In this document: piece after piece, positions 1 through 12,429 of the stretch
Numbering within the stretch: the first letter of the stretch is position 1
Layout of the letters: every line of letters starts with the position of its first letter
Notes under the pieces: generated by a model
Databases searched by the model: none
The model's input: only the letters and a program-made list of their open reading frames with translations
What the model was told of the DNA's origin: nothing
Position numbers and translations under genes: made by a program
Source of the DNA: Strix aluco
Taxonomy: Eukaryota; Chordata; Aves; Strigiformes; Strigidae
Reading direction: 5' to 3'
NCBI RefSeq assembly: GCF_031877795.1
Contig: NC_133971.1
Coordinates: forward strand, 8,099,973 to 8,163,972
DNA: 64,000 nt

Positions 1-520
1 TTGGGCCTTGGAATAATCCAAAGATAAAAGAGTCAACATCTATGTGGATTCTAAATATGTGTTTGGACTTATTCATGCCCTTGGAACAATTTGGAAAGAA
101 CAAGGATTGTTGATGGCTCAGGGTAGCCCTATCAAGTATGGAAATGAAATAGTGAAGCTACTACAAGCGGTTCTGGAACCTAAAGAAGTAACAGTAATGC
201 AGTGTAAAGCCCACCAGAAGAGTCAAGGAGATATTTTTATTGGGAACCAGCAGTCAGATATGGCAGCAAAAAGAATAGCATTAAAAGGACTGGTTGTTGG
301 AGCCCTGATACCTGGAGAAAAATTAAACTTAGAGGTACCTAAGTATACAGAAAGGGGAGATAAATTAGCTGAAACTCTGAAGTGCTTGAAGAGTCCTGAG
401 GAATGGTGGATACCATCAGCAAAACAAGCCTTAGTGCATGAAAGAATCATTGAACTTCTGCTTAAGAGATTACATCAGGAGACAAACGTGGGACCTGATG
501 CATTAGCATTAGCAGTATAA
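1..520 (+). pseudogene. ERV pol fragment: RNase H C-terminal part and start of integrase
   Basis: The open frame at 44-520 (158 codons) resembles the end of a gammaretrovirus-type pol RNase H domain. Residues around 1-85 carry the pattern of the last RNase H helices, including a CKAHQKS stretch matching the family's conserved His region and a following N/D-rich GNQQSDMAAK segment. The last ~30 residues (LLKRLHQETN) look like the entry to the integrase zinc-binding domain. The fragment is cut by the window edge on the left and ends in a stop at 518-520, while homology continues in other frames. It belongs to the same decayed provirus as the integrase fragment that follows. Old, non-functional copy; class I (gamma-like) assignment is by motif resemblance only. 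Confidence 0.75.
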
Positions 521-529
521 AAGTATGCA

Positions 530-1549
530 CTAGGACCAAGAGGTCCAAGGACCAATAGGACCAAGAATGCAGAGCCATGCAAATATAATTGTTAGGAAAT
601 GTCATATTTGTTGTGTTAATAATCTGAAGATTGAAAAAAAACAACCTTTGAGTGGAGTTATAAAGAGGGGTATTGCCCCAGGGGAGTACTGGCAAATAGA
701 TATTTCAGAGCTTCCCAAATGTAAACAGTACTAGTAGATCCCTCTTCTGGCTGGCCTGGAGCCTTTCCTTGTCATATCAATAAAGTAAGGGAGGTAGCTA
801 GGGTAAGATTGAAAGAAATAAATCCTAGGTTTTGTATCCCAGAAGGCATATCATCGGATAATGGACCCCATTTTGTAGCAGAAATAGTACAGGAAGCTTC
901 TAAACATTTAAAAATTAAATGACACTTACATACCCCACAGAGACCACAATCTAGTGTAAAGATAGAAAGAATGACTCAAATCCTTAGGAGACAACTTGCT
1001 AAATTGTGTCAAGAAACACAATTTAAATGGGTGGATGTTTTACCCATTGCATTATTAAGAATCAGAATTACCCCTAGGATAAGGAAAAGAGTTAGTTCTT
1101 TTGAAATTGTGTGTGGGAAAAGCTACCCAATAAATTGTTTGGTTGTAAAGAAAGATCAGGTGTATGTTGAAGGGGAAAGCATGTACCAAAATTATCTGGT
1201 ATCCCTGTTGCAGAGTTTATTCTCTTCGCAGAGGTACCTTAATCAACAAGGTCCACTCCTGCTGGAGGTACCAGCTCACTCTTTTCAACCTGGAGATCTA
1301 GTCTGTGTTCACACCTGGAAGGACAAAACACTGAAAGAAAGGTGGAAAGGACCCCTCACTGTCCTATTAACTGCTTATACAGCGGTAAAAGCAGAGGGGA
1401 TAGACTCTTGGATTCACTATGCTAGAGTCAAAAAGACCCTGCCGTGGGACCAGTGGACTGTGACACAAACAGAAGGACTCAAGATTCAGTTTACCAAATC
1501 TGATGAATGGATTGTACATGGGACTGTAGTGAATCATACGAACATTTAA
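530..1549 (+). pseudogene. ERV integrase fragment, gammaretrovirus-like
   Basis: Integrase-like sequence continues with frame breaks. A CHICC motif near 600-615 fits the second half of the HHCC zinc finger. A WQIDISEL stretch near 692-715 holds the first catalytic Asp, and a DNGPHF stretch near 859-876 holds the second. The longest clean frame, 971-1549 (192 codons), covers the end of the catalytic core and the C-terminal DNA-binding part, with the family's HPxxPGDLV...RWKGP pattern at about residues 108-135. Several stops interrupt the segment between 520 and 970. It follows the RNase H fragment in normal pol order, so this is the 3' part of one provirus. Confidence 0.75.
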
Positions 1550-1685
1550 AGTGTATTCAAGGATTATTACTGTTAGTTTTAGAAATTCTATTAGCTTTAC
1601 CCAAAGTAATACTATTAGTTCAAAGGATGACTGATTTTTTTAATGCTCCTAATAGGTCACAGAGTGTGTATTCTGTATGAATCAA

Positions 1686-2144
1686 AGCCTAAAAAGACAG
1701 GTAAGTAAAATTTGACAAGAGGCTTAAATAAAGTGGCTGGATGCTTTACCCTCAGGTTTGCTACGAATATTCATCCAGCCCAGAAATAAAGAAAAGGTTA
1801 GTCCTTTTGAAATCATATACGGTAAACCTTATCAGGTGACAGAAGCAGGAGTTAGTCCTGAAATTGTAGGGAAACATTACCTAAAAGAGTATGTTATCTC
1901 TCTAGGAAAGGTTCTGTCCTCTCTCCACAGGTATGCCACTGTGAGCACATCGCTGTCCCTGGACATGCTTGTGCATCCATACAAACCTGGAGACTGGGTG
2001 TATCTGAGGACATGGTCGGACAAACTGTTGAAGGGGAAGTGGAAAGGACCTTTCCAGATTTTGCTCACCACCTACACAGCTGTCAAGCTCGAAAAAGTCC
2101 TCCGCAGATACATCACAGCAGGATCAAGCCAGCCACATCACTAG
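1686..2144 (+). pseudogene. second, partial integrase C-terminus in tandem
   Basis: About 140 bp after the first integrase fragment the C-terminal half of an integrase appears again in the same orientation. The open part is 1758-2144 (128 codons); related sequence starts near 1686 with stops. It has its own KVSPFEIIYGKPY segment and its own YKPGDWVYLRTW...KGKWKGPFQ segment, and differs clearly from the first copy, so it is not a recent exact duplication. It may be the integrase end of a related provirus joined here by recombination. The env-like sequence downstream follows this copy at normal spacing. Confidence 0.65.
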
Positions 2145-2187
2145 ACTGGACTGTCAAACAAGAAGGACCTTTACAGTAAGAATTAAC

Positions 2188-2790
2188 TTGGGAATCATGA
2201 AGCTCTGGGTTATATTTCTCGTGGTGATATCAGGAAGTGCAGAAATTGATACACAAGGAGGGGTCAATGCAGACTTAGATGAAAACTTAATTCTAACTTT
2301 AGTACAAGGGTTTGGTAGAATGTGTAAGCTTGTCAGTGTTACAGTATGTATCCCGTTTCCTCACTGGGCTAGTTAGTCTATCCCACGGGGTATTATATCA
2401 GTAAATTAATCTTTATTAGAGGAATATGATAACATCACAGAAGCCTTTAAATGAGCTAGTGCTTCCTAATAATTAGATGGAAAAGGTAACTGTTAATAGA
2501 GAATAGGTCACATATTGAAAGATCCTCTTACAAATAACACCACAGGAATAACTATTGGACGTGTGGAAACTGGAAAATGTGTAAATAGTCAACTACTTAA
2601 TCTGGGTTATACAAGTGGCATATCTGGATTAGGAGGGACATTTCTACAAGTCTGTATATATAATAGAACAGAAAATAACACAGTATCTAATGTGACCACC
2701 ACTCCGGAATGTATTAACCTTAGGAAAAAACTCAAAACTTGGACCAGACTTTTGGAAGGGTATTGAAAATGTAATTGAGGCATGAAGCCA
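2188..2790 (+). pseudogene. ERV env surface-subunit fragment
   Basis: A short frame at 2188-2376 begins with a hydrophobic signal-peptide-like run (LWVIFLVVISGSAE) just after the integrase end, the usual position of env. A second frame at 2515-2766 has several N-glycosylation sequons (NNTT, NRTE, NNTV, NVTT) and cysteines, typical of a retroviral surface glycoprotein. Stops and frame changes separate the two parts, and no transmembrane subunit is seen before the antisense LTR at about 2.8 kb. Non-functional relic. Confidence 0.55.
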
Positions 2791-2800
2791 ATTTATAATT

Positions 2801-3510
2801 GTCATGTCCTGCTCAGATGAGGGAGACAAGTGACTCAGATTCGCAAATCCCCAACAAAGCGGACAACGGTGAGACAAGTCTCAAAGTCCAAACATTTATT
2901 AACTACCCATAGTGTACTAATTGGACACATGACAATTGGCTAAGTATATAACGAGTTGTGGTGAGCAATACAGTATGCCTTGCATTGCTTAATGGTAGTG
3001 AAGAAAAAAGGGGATAAAGGAAAGGGAGGAGATAGAGGGAATAGGGGAATAGAGATCACCGGTCTGGGTTTCTGTGTTGATCCTGCCAGCGAGGGTTCCA
3101 GGAGGCATCTGTCTTCTTTGCTTCACTGCACTCTGTGGGGCCCCCCTCTCTTCCTCCCCCTTGATTTATACACACTTTCCTTGGGTCCGTCCCCTAGGTT
3201 GACCCACATACCTACATATCCCATGTACGGGGAGGGGTGAGGTGTTTCATGGGATGATGTAATTAGCATGATCATGTTAGCCTTCATTAGCATATTGAGG
3301 GCTGTTAATGCATTTCTTGGATAATGAAGGAAAGGTCATTCACTGAACAGATGGCCCTTGAACACCATCCACACCATCCACCCCGTGACTATAGTTTCAT
3401 CTTGCGAGTGTTTGAGACATTCTTTAGCTCGGAGGGCCTCAACTTTTATCTCTTTCTCAGGCTGTTTTTATCAGACTGTTTCTCACAGGCCTGGTTTTTC
3501 ATCTCCCACA
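2801..3510 (-). mobile_element. LTR, antisense (about 0.7 kb)
   Basis: Read on the minus strand the segment starts TGTGGGAGATG at 3510. It contains AATAAA at 2900-2895, followed by an R/U5-like region with TTGTCTCACC and ends near 2801-2805 in ...GGACATGACA. TG...CA ends, a poly(A) signal near the 3' end and ~700 bp length fit a retroviral LTR. It is opposite in orientation to the env fragment just upstream, so it is not that provirus's own 3' LTR; it is more likely a separate solo LTR. No clear target-site duplication was seen, and the left boundary is uncertain by a few bases. Confidence 0.6.
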
Positions 3511-6500
3511 AGAGTAGCCCACAGCTCTCAACAGTGAGGACATGCTCCAGGCCGCACCAGCTGACCAGGGGTTCTGGAGAAAGTATGTGTATACCTCTAT
3601 TTCAAAAATTTTCCTTCCTTTTTCTTTCTTTTTTTTTCCCTGGGAAATGTGATCTAAATTGATAAGAGAATTAAAGATCATTGCAATAGTCAGTCTTCTG
3701 ACTGACAAATCAAACCGCCTTTATTTAAGCTTCAAAACAAAACATTACCAGTCTGATGTTTCATTAGCAACTTTGTGGAAACGGTTAGTTCAATGGCTTA
3801 CGCTTTTAACTATGTATGCAAATCAGTAGTCTTTAACAATCATAGCCTTAATTAGCTGTGAGTGTGCAATAACAAGGAGCTGATGCCACATCTTTGTGAT
3901 TCAGTCTTTGTGGCTGAGGATGAGGTTGAGGTGATCACACTTGAATGATCCCCAACAAGAGACATCAAAAATACAGCTCTAACACTACTTACCTCTTCTC
4001 AAAAGGGAATCATCTCCTTCTGGTGGTGTTTGTCACCATCAGTTTGCCAACCATCTTTTTTGTGCAGCAGCATCCTCCATGTTAGGCAATATGTCCTGCC
4101 TATTTTCAGCCCTGTGCAGCTTGTTTTCTGTTCTTACAGATTCCATGACTGAATTCATGTTTAGTATTTCTCATAACACTTAAGTATTTGTCTAAGTACT
4201 AATTAAAACCTTTAAAAACCACTTGTTTTTTGCTCCTTTAATGATCACATTGCTCGCTTATATAAAATGCTTATATGGCATCATGGCATTATAAAAGTCC
4301 TTATACTGTTGTTGCTTACAGTGTTTTAATATGGTTTTGGTTGGGTTTTTTTCTGTTGTTTTGTTTTATGGCCAGCTCATATAGGTATAATATAGGTGTG
4401 GGTGTAGGTATAGGTATGGATTAGTGCCCTTACAATTATTGAGCGCTATAGGCCTCAGGTTTCACTCCACATTCCTTTAGTACACTGCTCTGCATAAATA
4501 ACAGGGAGTGCTCTGACATCATTTAGGCAGAACTGAAAATGATAAGGAATCAGCAAAGGAGAAAGGAGGAGCCAGCAGGCCCTGACATGTTTTCTTCCCA
4601 GTCCTTTAATTCTCAGTAATGTCAGTTCAAGATATTTATTGTCTACAAAATAGTGAGATCAAGTGAAAAAAAAAGAGATTTAAAAGCTGAGGGGTGGGGG
4701 AGGAGAGGAAAGTCTTAATCCTTTTATCTACCTTCTATGCTGTTTGTATTTGCATCAAATATGAAGCTCTCCTCTGCATATCCTAACGCTGAACTTGCTT
4801 ATTTATGAAAATGAAAGCAGAGATTCTACAGACACTCATATGACATCTTAAAGCCAGGATTTGAGAAAAACACCAATGTATTGTGAGACTAGTAATCAAT
4901 GGTCAGCCTTACTGCTGTTCATTCAGTGGCATAAAATGTCAAAGGATGATAGACCATAGCAAAATGTAAATCTGCTATTTCACTTAACCACAGATCAGGG
5001 AAAATTTAGTCCTGTTTTAATAAGCAAGAAACTTCAGCTAACTTTCGCTTACCATAAGCATTTCAAGACTACTAGCTCAAGTATGTTCTTTTCTTACATA
5101 AATCTACTTCTGTGCAGCCTGGTGCTCGTGCATCTTTCCACAGGCAGCGTAGCCTGTCATGAAATCACCTGTACTTACAACCACCTATCTCTCAGCCTCG
5201 TGTAAGAATCAGAGTAAGCCAAAAATAACTCAGGGAATCAAATACATACATGTACACACACATGCACGTGCACACACTTACACACACATATACATACATG
5301 CACACACTATAGGCTATGCAGTTGTACAGTAGCGGGCAACAGCTCTTTCTGTCTTCATTAGTTTTTTGTTCTGCTTTTAACTCTATGAGCTTTCTTTGCC
5401 AGTAGTGTACCTTTGCTAACTAACAAGGCATCTGCCTCCATTAGCAGCCACAGAAAGTTTGAAGTTTGCTTCCATTTGCTGGCTTTCTGCTGCCTGAAGA
5501 TGTTTTCTGCAGAGTTTACGTTTACTGGCGTATTCCTGCTGCTGCTAGGCCTGCTGACACAATAGTGTCTGATGACTTTTATCATGGAGAGACTGTGAAA
5601 TTTTTTCTAGGGCCTTCATTTGGTCCTGTTGTATCTCCTCATTTTCGTTGGTGAGAAACTAAGCCTATCACTGTATAGCTACTTCTTTCCATCATTATAT
5701 TATTGCTCCTCAAGTTGTCTCTTTCAGTTTCACATGAGTTTGTGTCACTTTATGGAGATTCCTCTCTGAATTAATCTGATTCTGGCTCCATAGCTCACTC
5801 TCCTTCTCTGTCCTGCATGATGGTATGACCATCCCACAAGCACAGTGTTTGGGCTCACAGCAGAGCTCTAAATCTAGAAATAAATACAGTCAACAGTGTA
5901 TGCATTTTTATTCAAAACTATTGTTGTATATAACTTAATAATCTCCTCTTTGTCTGGTTCTCCAGACATCTCTTAATATTTGCATACTTTTCCCTTAATA
6001 AATTCATGTTACCATCCAAACCAATATTCCTTCACAAGTTATAACTCAGTAACTCATCTACCTTTCCTTTTCTTAGGTCTGGAAAGGGTATTAAATTCCT
6101 AATTACCTTCTATTGTACTATTGGGAAATATTTTCTTAAAATTGTCAATCATTTCACGGGAAGGGAGGAAGTTGATGATACAATTATAATCTCACCTTAT
6201 TTTTTTATATCAAATCAGAATGATACCTATTTACTACTTTCAGGCATCCCATTTACTCTAAAAAAACTTCATCATGTTTCTTTTTTGAACTGCCTCTGCG
6301 CTTACCAAGACTATGGCCCCCAAGTTACTCAGTGTTTACATTTCCAGTTGCTTGCACAAATGACGAGGAATGTCCTTTAACAATGCTGGGGTACAAAGTT
6401 AACTTCCACAGTTCAGCTGAGAGGGCTTATTATTTCCTTTGCTTCCCGTCTTCCTCCTCTTCTTCCACTTGGAAACATTTTCAGAACTTCTTATTTTTCT

Positions 6501-6666
6501 TCTTTTTTTCCCTTGGCTAGGGTATGACACTGTGTAAGGCTGAGTGGTAAATATGTACTTCACAGGAAACTTGTTCCTGATTTTACCACTTCATTGCAAC
6601 TCCCATTTTACTTACACTTTGTTGTATCTCCCAAAACACTTAGCACAAGATGATGGGGTTTGTACC
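3511..6666. other. intergenic, no gene recognised
   Basis: AT-rich sequence with no convincing coding frame, RNA gene or element. It contains poly-T and mixed T/C runs (around 3610-3640), short tandem GGTATA-like units near 4380-4425 and a CA-type repeat near 5250-5310. Short open frames here have no recognisable motif. Confidence 0.6.
5250..5310. repeat. imperfect (CA)n / CATA microsatellite
   Basis: The stretch alternates ACACAC, ACATAC and CACGTG units over about 60 bp. It is an interrupted dinucleotide repeat, with no associated coding feature. Confidence 0.7.
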
Positions 6667-7029
6667 TGTCCTGGTTTAACCAGGATAGGGTTAAGTTTCC
6701 CCAGCAGTGGGGGGGGAGCTCTAGCCGGGTTATTCAGATACCATGCGGATGTCACATCCTGGCAGGTCACATTTTTCCTGGCGCGGAGCGCGGTGCACTC
6801 GTGGTTTTGTACATCGTGCTTCAAACTGCTGTATTTGGTAGCTATTTTGCTCTGTTCATTGCTATCACTATTACTGTTATTGTTATTGTTGTTGTTTGTT
6901 GTGTTGCTATTGCATTGTTGTATTAAACCTTTCCTTATTTCAGTCCTGGGGCTTTGTATTTCACTCCCTTTGTGGGGGAGGGGCAGCGGCCGCGTGGTCT
7001 CAGACCCCGGCAGGGGCTAAACCACCACA
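6667..7029 (+). mobile_element. solo LTR, 363 bp, with 5-bp target duplication
   Basis: The element starts TGTCCTGGTTTAACC and ends ...AACCACCACA. It is flanked on both sides by the same five bases GTACC (6662-6666 and 7030-7034), the expected target-site duplication. No internal retroviral sequence is present, so it is a solo LTR left by recombination between two LTRs. A short TTATTG/TTGTTG run lies at about 6868-6920, before a TATTAAACC poly(A)-like signal near 6920. The TGTCCTGG start is characteristic of widespread avian ERV LTRs; the exact family needs a repeat-library comparison. Confidence 0.85.
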
Positions 7030-7034
7030 GTACC

Positions 7035-10000
7035 CTGCTTGATACAGACTATCAGCAAAATGGAGTATGTAGCTAGTCTGTTCCACCATTAGCAGAAAAA
7101 ACTCGTCTATACTCGTTGATCTTCATGGTACAAATCAGGTCTTCAGGGCTACCACCACTGAAGTGCAAACACCTATGAAACACAAATAAGCAGCCACCCA
7201 AAGGCTCAGCAACCCTTACATGACTGTTAGGAATCTGTGTCTTATTTTCTAATTCCATGTTGGATGTGTGTGTTTTCCTAATGTTTCCTAAACAGAAGAG
7301 ACACTTTTCATTTCAGTTTTGAATTGAATCTGTCAAATATACTTTGCCTAGCAAAAAGTGGGATTATACACACTATAAAATGCCAGCTGGCATAGTGGGG
7401 TTATCTTGTTTAACTGGGGGCCTTTCTCACAGGACCTCTCTTAAGCATGTTCTTTCATTTGATGTGTCATGTGGCTACTTTACAGTGCCTTGGGCCTCAG
7501 AACACAGGAGGCTGGGCCATCCTTCACAAGTGTCTGTAGTATTTTCACTGCCCCAATTATTAAATGGCAGTCTTTATGCTTCCATAATTTATTAACTGCT
7601 TAATCTGTTCCGTTTTTATATAAATGCTTATTAGGAATCTCTACAGGCTGTACAAAATATTATGAGTCATAATTGCTCCAGGAAATCATGTGTCAGCAAC
7701 TGCCCTAGGAAGTGACTTGTTTGAACAGTTAATTTAACAGGAAGGAGAATGAGCAATAGTACAATATAGAAAGTAGTTACAAGATTGCACGTCTTTATTT
7801 GCCTTCATGTATGTGGTTCTAGGTCCTGTGGGGGGGTGTTTAGTCACAGACATTGATGTATATTTCTAAGGCACATTCCAGTTCTGAAGAGCATGTTGTG
7901 TGGTTTGTTAGCTATGGGTTTGAGGGCTGAGGGATTATTTACCACTTGTAGCCCCATTACTGCAAGGGGTTGGAGTTTAAAACGGTTGCTGTCATTGGCA
8001 GGCCCAAAGATAGCACCGTATTCAAATGAGCATGCAGGCCATCAAAAACAGTGTGTGAACAGCGACTGTAACTTCATCCCTGAACTCATGAAAGAGCATA
8101 AACATATTCTGAAGAAGCTCAACAATGACAAAGCAGATGAAGATTAGGAACAGAGGAAAACATGAAGTTCTGACTGTTTAAGGTTCTGACTTTTTTCCCC
8201 TTGTGTTATCTGCAGTTAATCCAAATTTACTTTTCTATAGTTCCATGAAGAATACTGAAAACAGTGTATGTAGACAATATATATGCAAAAAAACCAAAGC
8301 ACTGAAATGCTATTGACTTTAAATGTATGAAAAAAAAAAGGTGCCACATTCTTTGGTGATGCTTGTGCATTAATGTTTCTCTTCTGCTTTCACTGTTGCT
8401 TTTATCAAAAAGAAACATCTTTTTAATCCTATGTGGGCAGACCTTGGTAGAGTTCACTGCTTTAAGTTACACTATAAGATGTAGTATTCAGGTCAAGTGG
8501 GTGGCACATGCAAACTAAAGATTTTGCTCCTTGCATAGCAGTTGGACTTGCCATTAAGTGTGTCCACATTCTCCTCATTCCCATCTCTTCCTCAGGTTTT
8601 CTGTGAATAAAACAAAGTAGTTGTCCTATTCTAGAGTACTTCCAAATCTATTGGAAAGGCACACTGATTTTATCATAGATATTGCATATTTGCACACTGC
8701 CACAAAGATTTTATTTTCTCCTTTTTATTTCCTTGTCCCCAACTGGTTCAGGCTGACTCCTTTATCTCTGGAAGTAACCATGATCTTAAGAATCTTTCTA
8801 ACACTTTGGTCCATTTATGAAAATTCAGTTTTAAAAACTGCGACAGTCTGCATGTCCTAGCTGATAAGTATGCTTGTAATTCAGCTCTGCCATTATCTTA
8901 CCTATAGGAGAAGGTTTGACCATGTTGTAGGGTTCATAAACTGATAACTCGTAACTGGCATCATAAACTGATCTTTATGATTACACTAATCAAAGAGACT
9001 TCTTTTTCTCCTTACTGTGACTTTAAGCACCTTTTGAAAATGAAGAGTGTGGTTTGATTGCAGATGTGCTAATAAGTTTCCTGTTGAATATGATACTCTT
9101 TTTGGATGGATCTTTGTGACTTTCAGCAAAAAGATGAACTGGTAAAAAATGATTGATTGAAACTCTGCAGTGATTCATTTAATTTTCCCTGAACCATTAA
9201 CAAGTATTTCTGATGTGCAGGTTACCAGATACAACATGTCAGCTTTTCTTCTAGGAACTAATAAATATTACTGCTTATGTTCAAACTTATCGATGCTTTA
9301 TTTTCTAATATAAATTTGTTTTAAATCTGGAAAAATGATCAGTGTTAATAATGCATGTATCTCTTCTAAATTTACCCTTTTTTTTAGTGATCCTGTCAAG
9401 TTCTCATTCAGTAGCTTTTTTAATGGGATTGAGGATTGATTTAGAAAATTTAGAGTAATCTTATGTGTGATTTACATAATTTTCCTGTTAATTAGGGTAC
9501 CATTTAGGAGCCTATAAAGAGAAAGTATGTCTGTGTATGTCAGTTCAGTAGTAGAATACTCTTGGACAGATACTGTGACTTAACTAAGTTTTACATGTAC
9601 TCATACAGTGATATTGCAACAGACACCTTTGGGAAAAAATAAAGCAAAGTCTCTTCTTCTATCAATCTCTATTTAAATGTGAAGTAAAATTAACAGGGTA
9701 AGAATTCTAGCAATCACTTTCTAAAGCCTTGTTAAGGTGTTCTTAGAGTAACTGAGATAAAATTTGGGTTTACATTCCTAATTTTCACACATTCATTGTC
9801 AGTTTGGTTGACTCTCATGATCATTGAAAATAGCAGAGATGTGGACATGATACATTATAGACCTATTTGTGGATGTTGTAGGCCCAGATTCTCTGAGGCT
9901 TTTAGCTTTTTAAAGCTCCAGACAATGCTCCAAGGAGTTTAAATGACTTTCAGAAATGAAACCTTTCTCTTTTTCTTCTTGATGCTGGTACTGGTGTGCA

Positions 10001-12025
10001 CGAGAGACCTTTAATAAGTGTATTCTACTATAATGCAACTCCAAGCTTAATCTCTCTAACCCTGTTTACAGTGATGTGTTTCTTCTGCACTGTGCACTTT
10101 AATAATCTTAGTTCCTTATTATCTGCCCTTCTTTTTCTGTTTTAACTTACAAACACATGCACATATATCAGAAATGTCTTTTTTTTTATCTACATTGTTT
10201 TTCTCTCTAGTTGTTTCTTTTTGACATGTGAGGTCTCCTGTTTAATTTCTGGTATTTTGCTAGTTTCGTGTGTTTTATTCTAAGTGCTGCTACTTATGTT
10301 TTCTTAAGTATTTTTCTTAAATGTGTAAGTTTTATAGTGCAATACTCTCATTCACCTTCTTTCATGAAACCCTTCTTTAACATGCAGGGAGTCATAAGTA
10401 AACATCTGGGTCCTTTCTGGTTTGTAGAAGATTTGGGAAACTTAAGTCCCATTCACTGCTCAGCTACAAATGTCATTTATGGTGCTTGATAATTCACCTA
10501 AAATCCAGAGTTTAAATTAATGAAAAAGCAACTAGAGTTGCTTATTGATGTCACAGAAATTTGGAGAAGAAAAGATACACTGCAAATATTGAGGAACTCA
10601 TTGCAAAGATAATGTGCATCTCTAAGTCATCCAGGCCAATGGATATCCATGACAAAGTCCCTTCTTTTCTGAAAAGCTTTTAATTTGTTTTGGCTATCCT
10701 TGGTGTGGCAGGAGTTCACATTTCCCTTGATTTGAGGAATTATCTTGGCAATTCTTCTTGAAGAAGTTACCTTTGGAGGTGGAAAAGGAGCTTTGCTGTC
10801 CCTGAGAACTGTGTCACGATCTCCTCCAGGTTTTCAGTGCTCACATGGCCTGACAAGAGGCTGTTATGCCCTCATGGAGCAAAAGGCACAACACAAACAC
10901 AAATCCTGTACTTCCAAATGGACAGTAATTTTGGTGGGATATACTGTAGAAGTGAAGGAAACAAACCTTTTGAGAAGTAATGAGAAGAGCTAATGCAAAA
11001 TTCTCTCAGAGTCTGCTCCTGCTTTCATGTCTGTAAAATAGGGAGAATTATTGTTAAACAAGGATGAATTACTTTTTTTTTTTTTCCCCCCCTGAATAAG
11101 AGGCACTGTACAAAAGCAAGTTCATTGTTATTTCATGGCTTATCAGAAAGTAAGAAACCATCTACCCTGTGATTCAAAGCAGATCAGGTTACAAAGTGCC
11201 AGTCTAGTTTAACATGTCTGTCAAGAATTTTTATTGAATGAGGCAAAGTTTTTGCCTGTTTTTAGAGTCATTGTAGTTAAATATTTTTATGTATATAAAT
11301 AGTTACAACATTTTACTTCAAATTTTAATTTTACAAACTTTCACTGCTAGGTAATTCTTCATTAATTACATCAGAGACCCTTTCAGAGGACGAACAAAGG
11401 TAAGCGTAGTAAAATTTGGCTGAACAGGCTCCTCCAAATATTGCTCAGAGAGGCTAAGCGTATCAGGGTGAAAACAGAAAATAAGATCATGTTTCGTTGT
11501 CTAATTAGGAATTACTCAGTTCTGCAGTCCTCTTTGTATGTACTGTTGTAAAAGATTTTTATGCTGTTTTCCCTCCCTCTCTCTCTGTTTAACACATTTG
11601 GTTAACAAGGTCTTTCTTCTAAGAATAACAAATTGTTGTATTTTGTTCCCCAACAATTAAAAAATAGAACAATTAAATACATAGAAATGTCTGTTGTAAA
11701 AGGCAAATAAAAATAACCTTAAAGATAAACTTAAGGGATGTATAGGTGCAGAGTCCTGCCAAAAATCCTAGGAAACAAAATCACATATTCTGTAACAAAA
11801 TCAGGGGTCTTTCTACAAAAGTCAGTGATCAGGAAAAAACAGGGTCCAGGAGAGATCACTATTACGATAATCTGCACAGAATTATAGGGTCTCAAGCTTC
11901 CTACAGTTTATGGGCAACAACATTCTTTGAACTATAACATTTCATTCAGAAATATTAAAAAAAAAAAAAAACCAAAAAGAAAAGAAAAGAACCAACTCCA
12001 AAACACATTTGTAGGAGAGGAATGA
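7035..12025. other. intergenic, no gene recognised
   Basis: AT-rich DNA with homopolymer runs (for example near 8329, 9377 and 11070) and only short open frames. One frame at 7893-8147 ends in a charged tail, but it has no recognised family and no support from splice sites. No RNA gene or clear repeat was identified. Confidence 0.55.
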
Positions 12026-12029
12026 AAAT

Positions 12030-12425
12030 TATAAGGGATCTGGAAAATACAACCTATAAAGAGCAATGAAATGAGCAGAAGTTTTCAGTTTAGATAAGGT
12101 AGAGGTTGGAAAAAAGGGGCATAATACCAGTCATGACAGACGATTTCAAAAGGGAAGGGAGGCTAGTTTATGTGGGAGATGGGAGAAGAAAGTTTAAATT
12201 GCAGTAAGGGGCATTTAAACTAGACCTTAGGAGAAAAAAGTCTCCATGGTAAGAAGTGATGAAGTACTGAGATAAAAGGGTATATCATCTCCACCACAGG
12301 AAACACTCTCAGGTCCCACAGCCACCTGTCTGGAAAGACTGGGATATAGATCATCCTGCCCAGGGGCATGTGCACTGGACTGGATGAACTCTGGAAGTCC
12401 TTTCCTGTCCTCCTGTCACTAACCA
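12030..12425 (+). mobile_element. old, diverged CR1 3' fragment
   Basis: The segment follows the layout of CR1 3' ends in degraded form. It has an AGGTAGAGGTTGG block near 12100-12120, then GGCATAATACCAGTCATGAC and a GGACTGGATGAACTCTGG block near 12375-12395, matching the usual 'ggactggatgacctctggaggtcccttcc' ending. Coding capacity is gone. It is clearly older than the two CR1 copies at 17 and 36-39 kb, which remain readable. Boundaries are approximate. Confidence 0.5.
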
Positions 12426-12429
12426 GAAT

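Noticed and set aside
7893-8147. Frame ending in a charged tail (ELMKEHKHILKKLNNDK...)
   Set aside because: Looks protein-like at the end but has no recognised family and no clear splice signals; could be a retrocopy scrap. Not enough to annotate.
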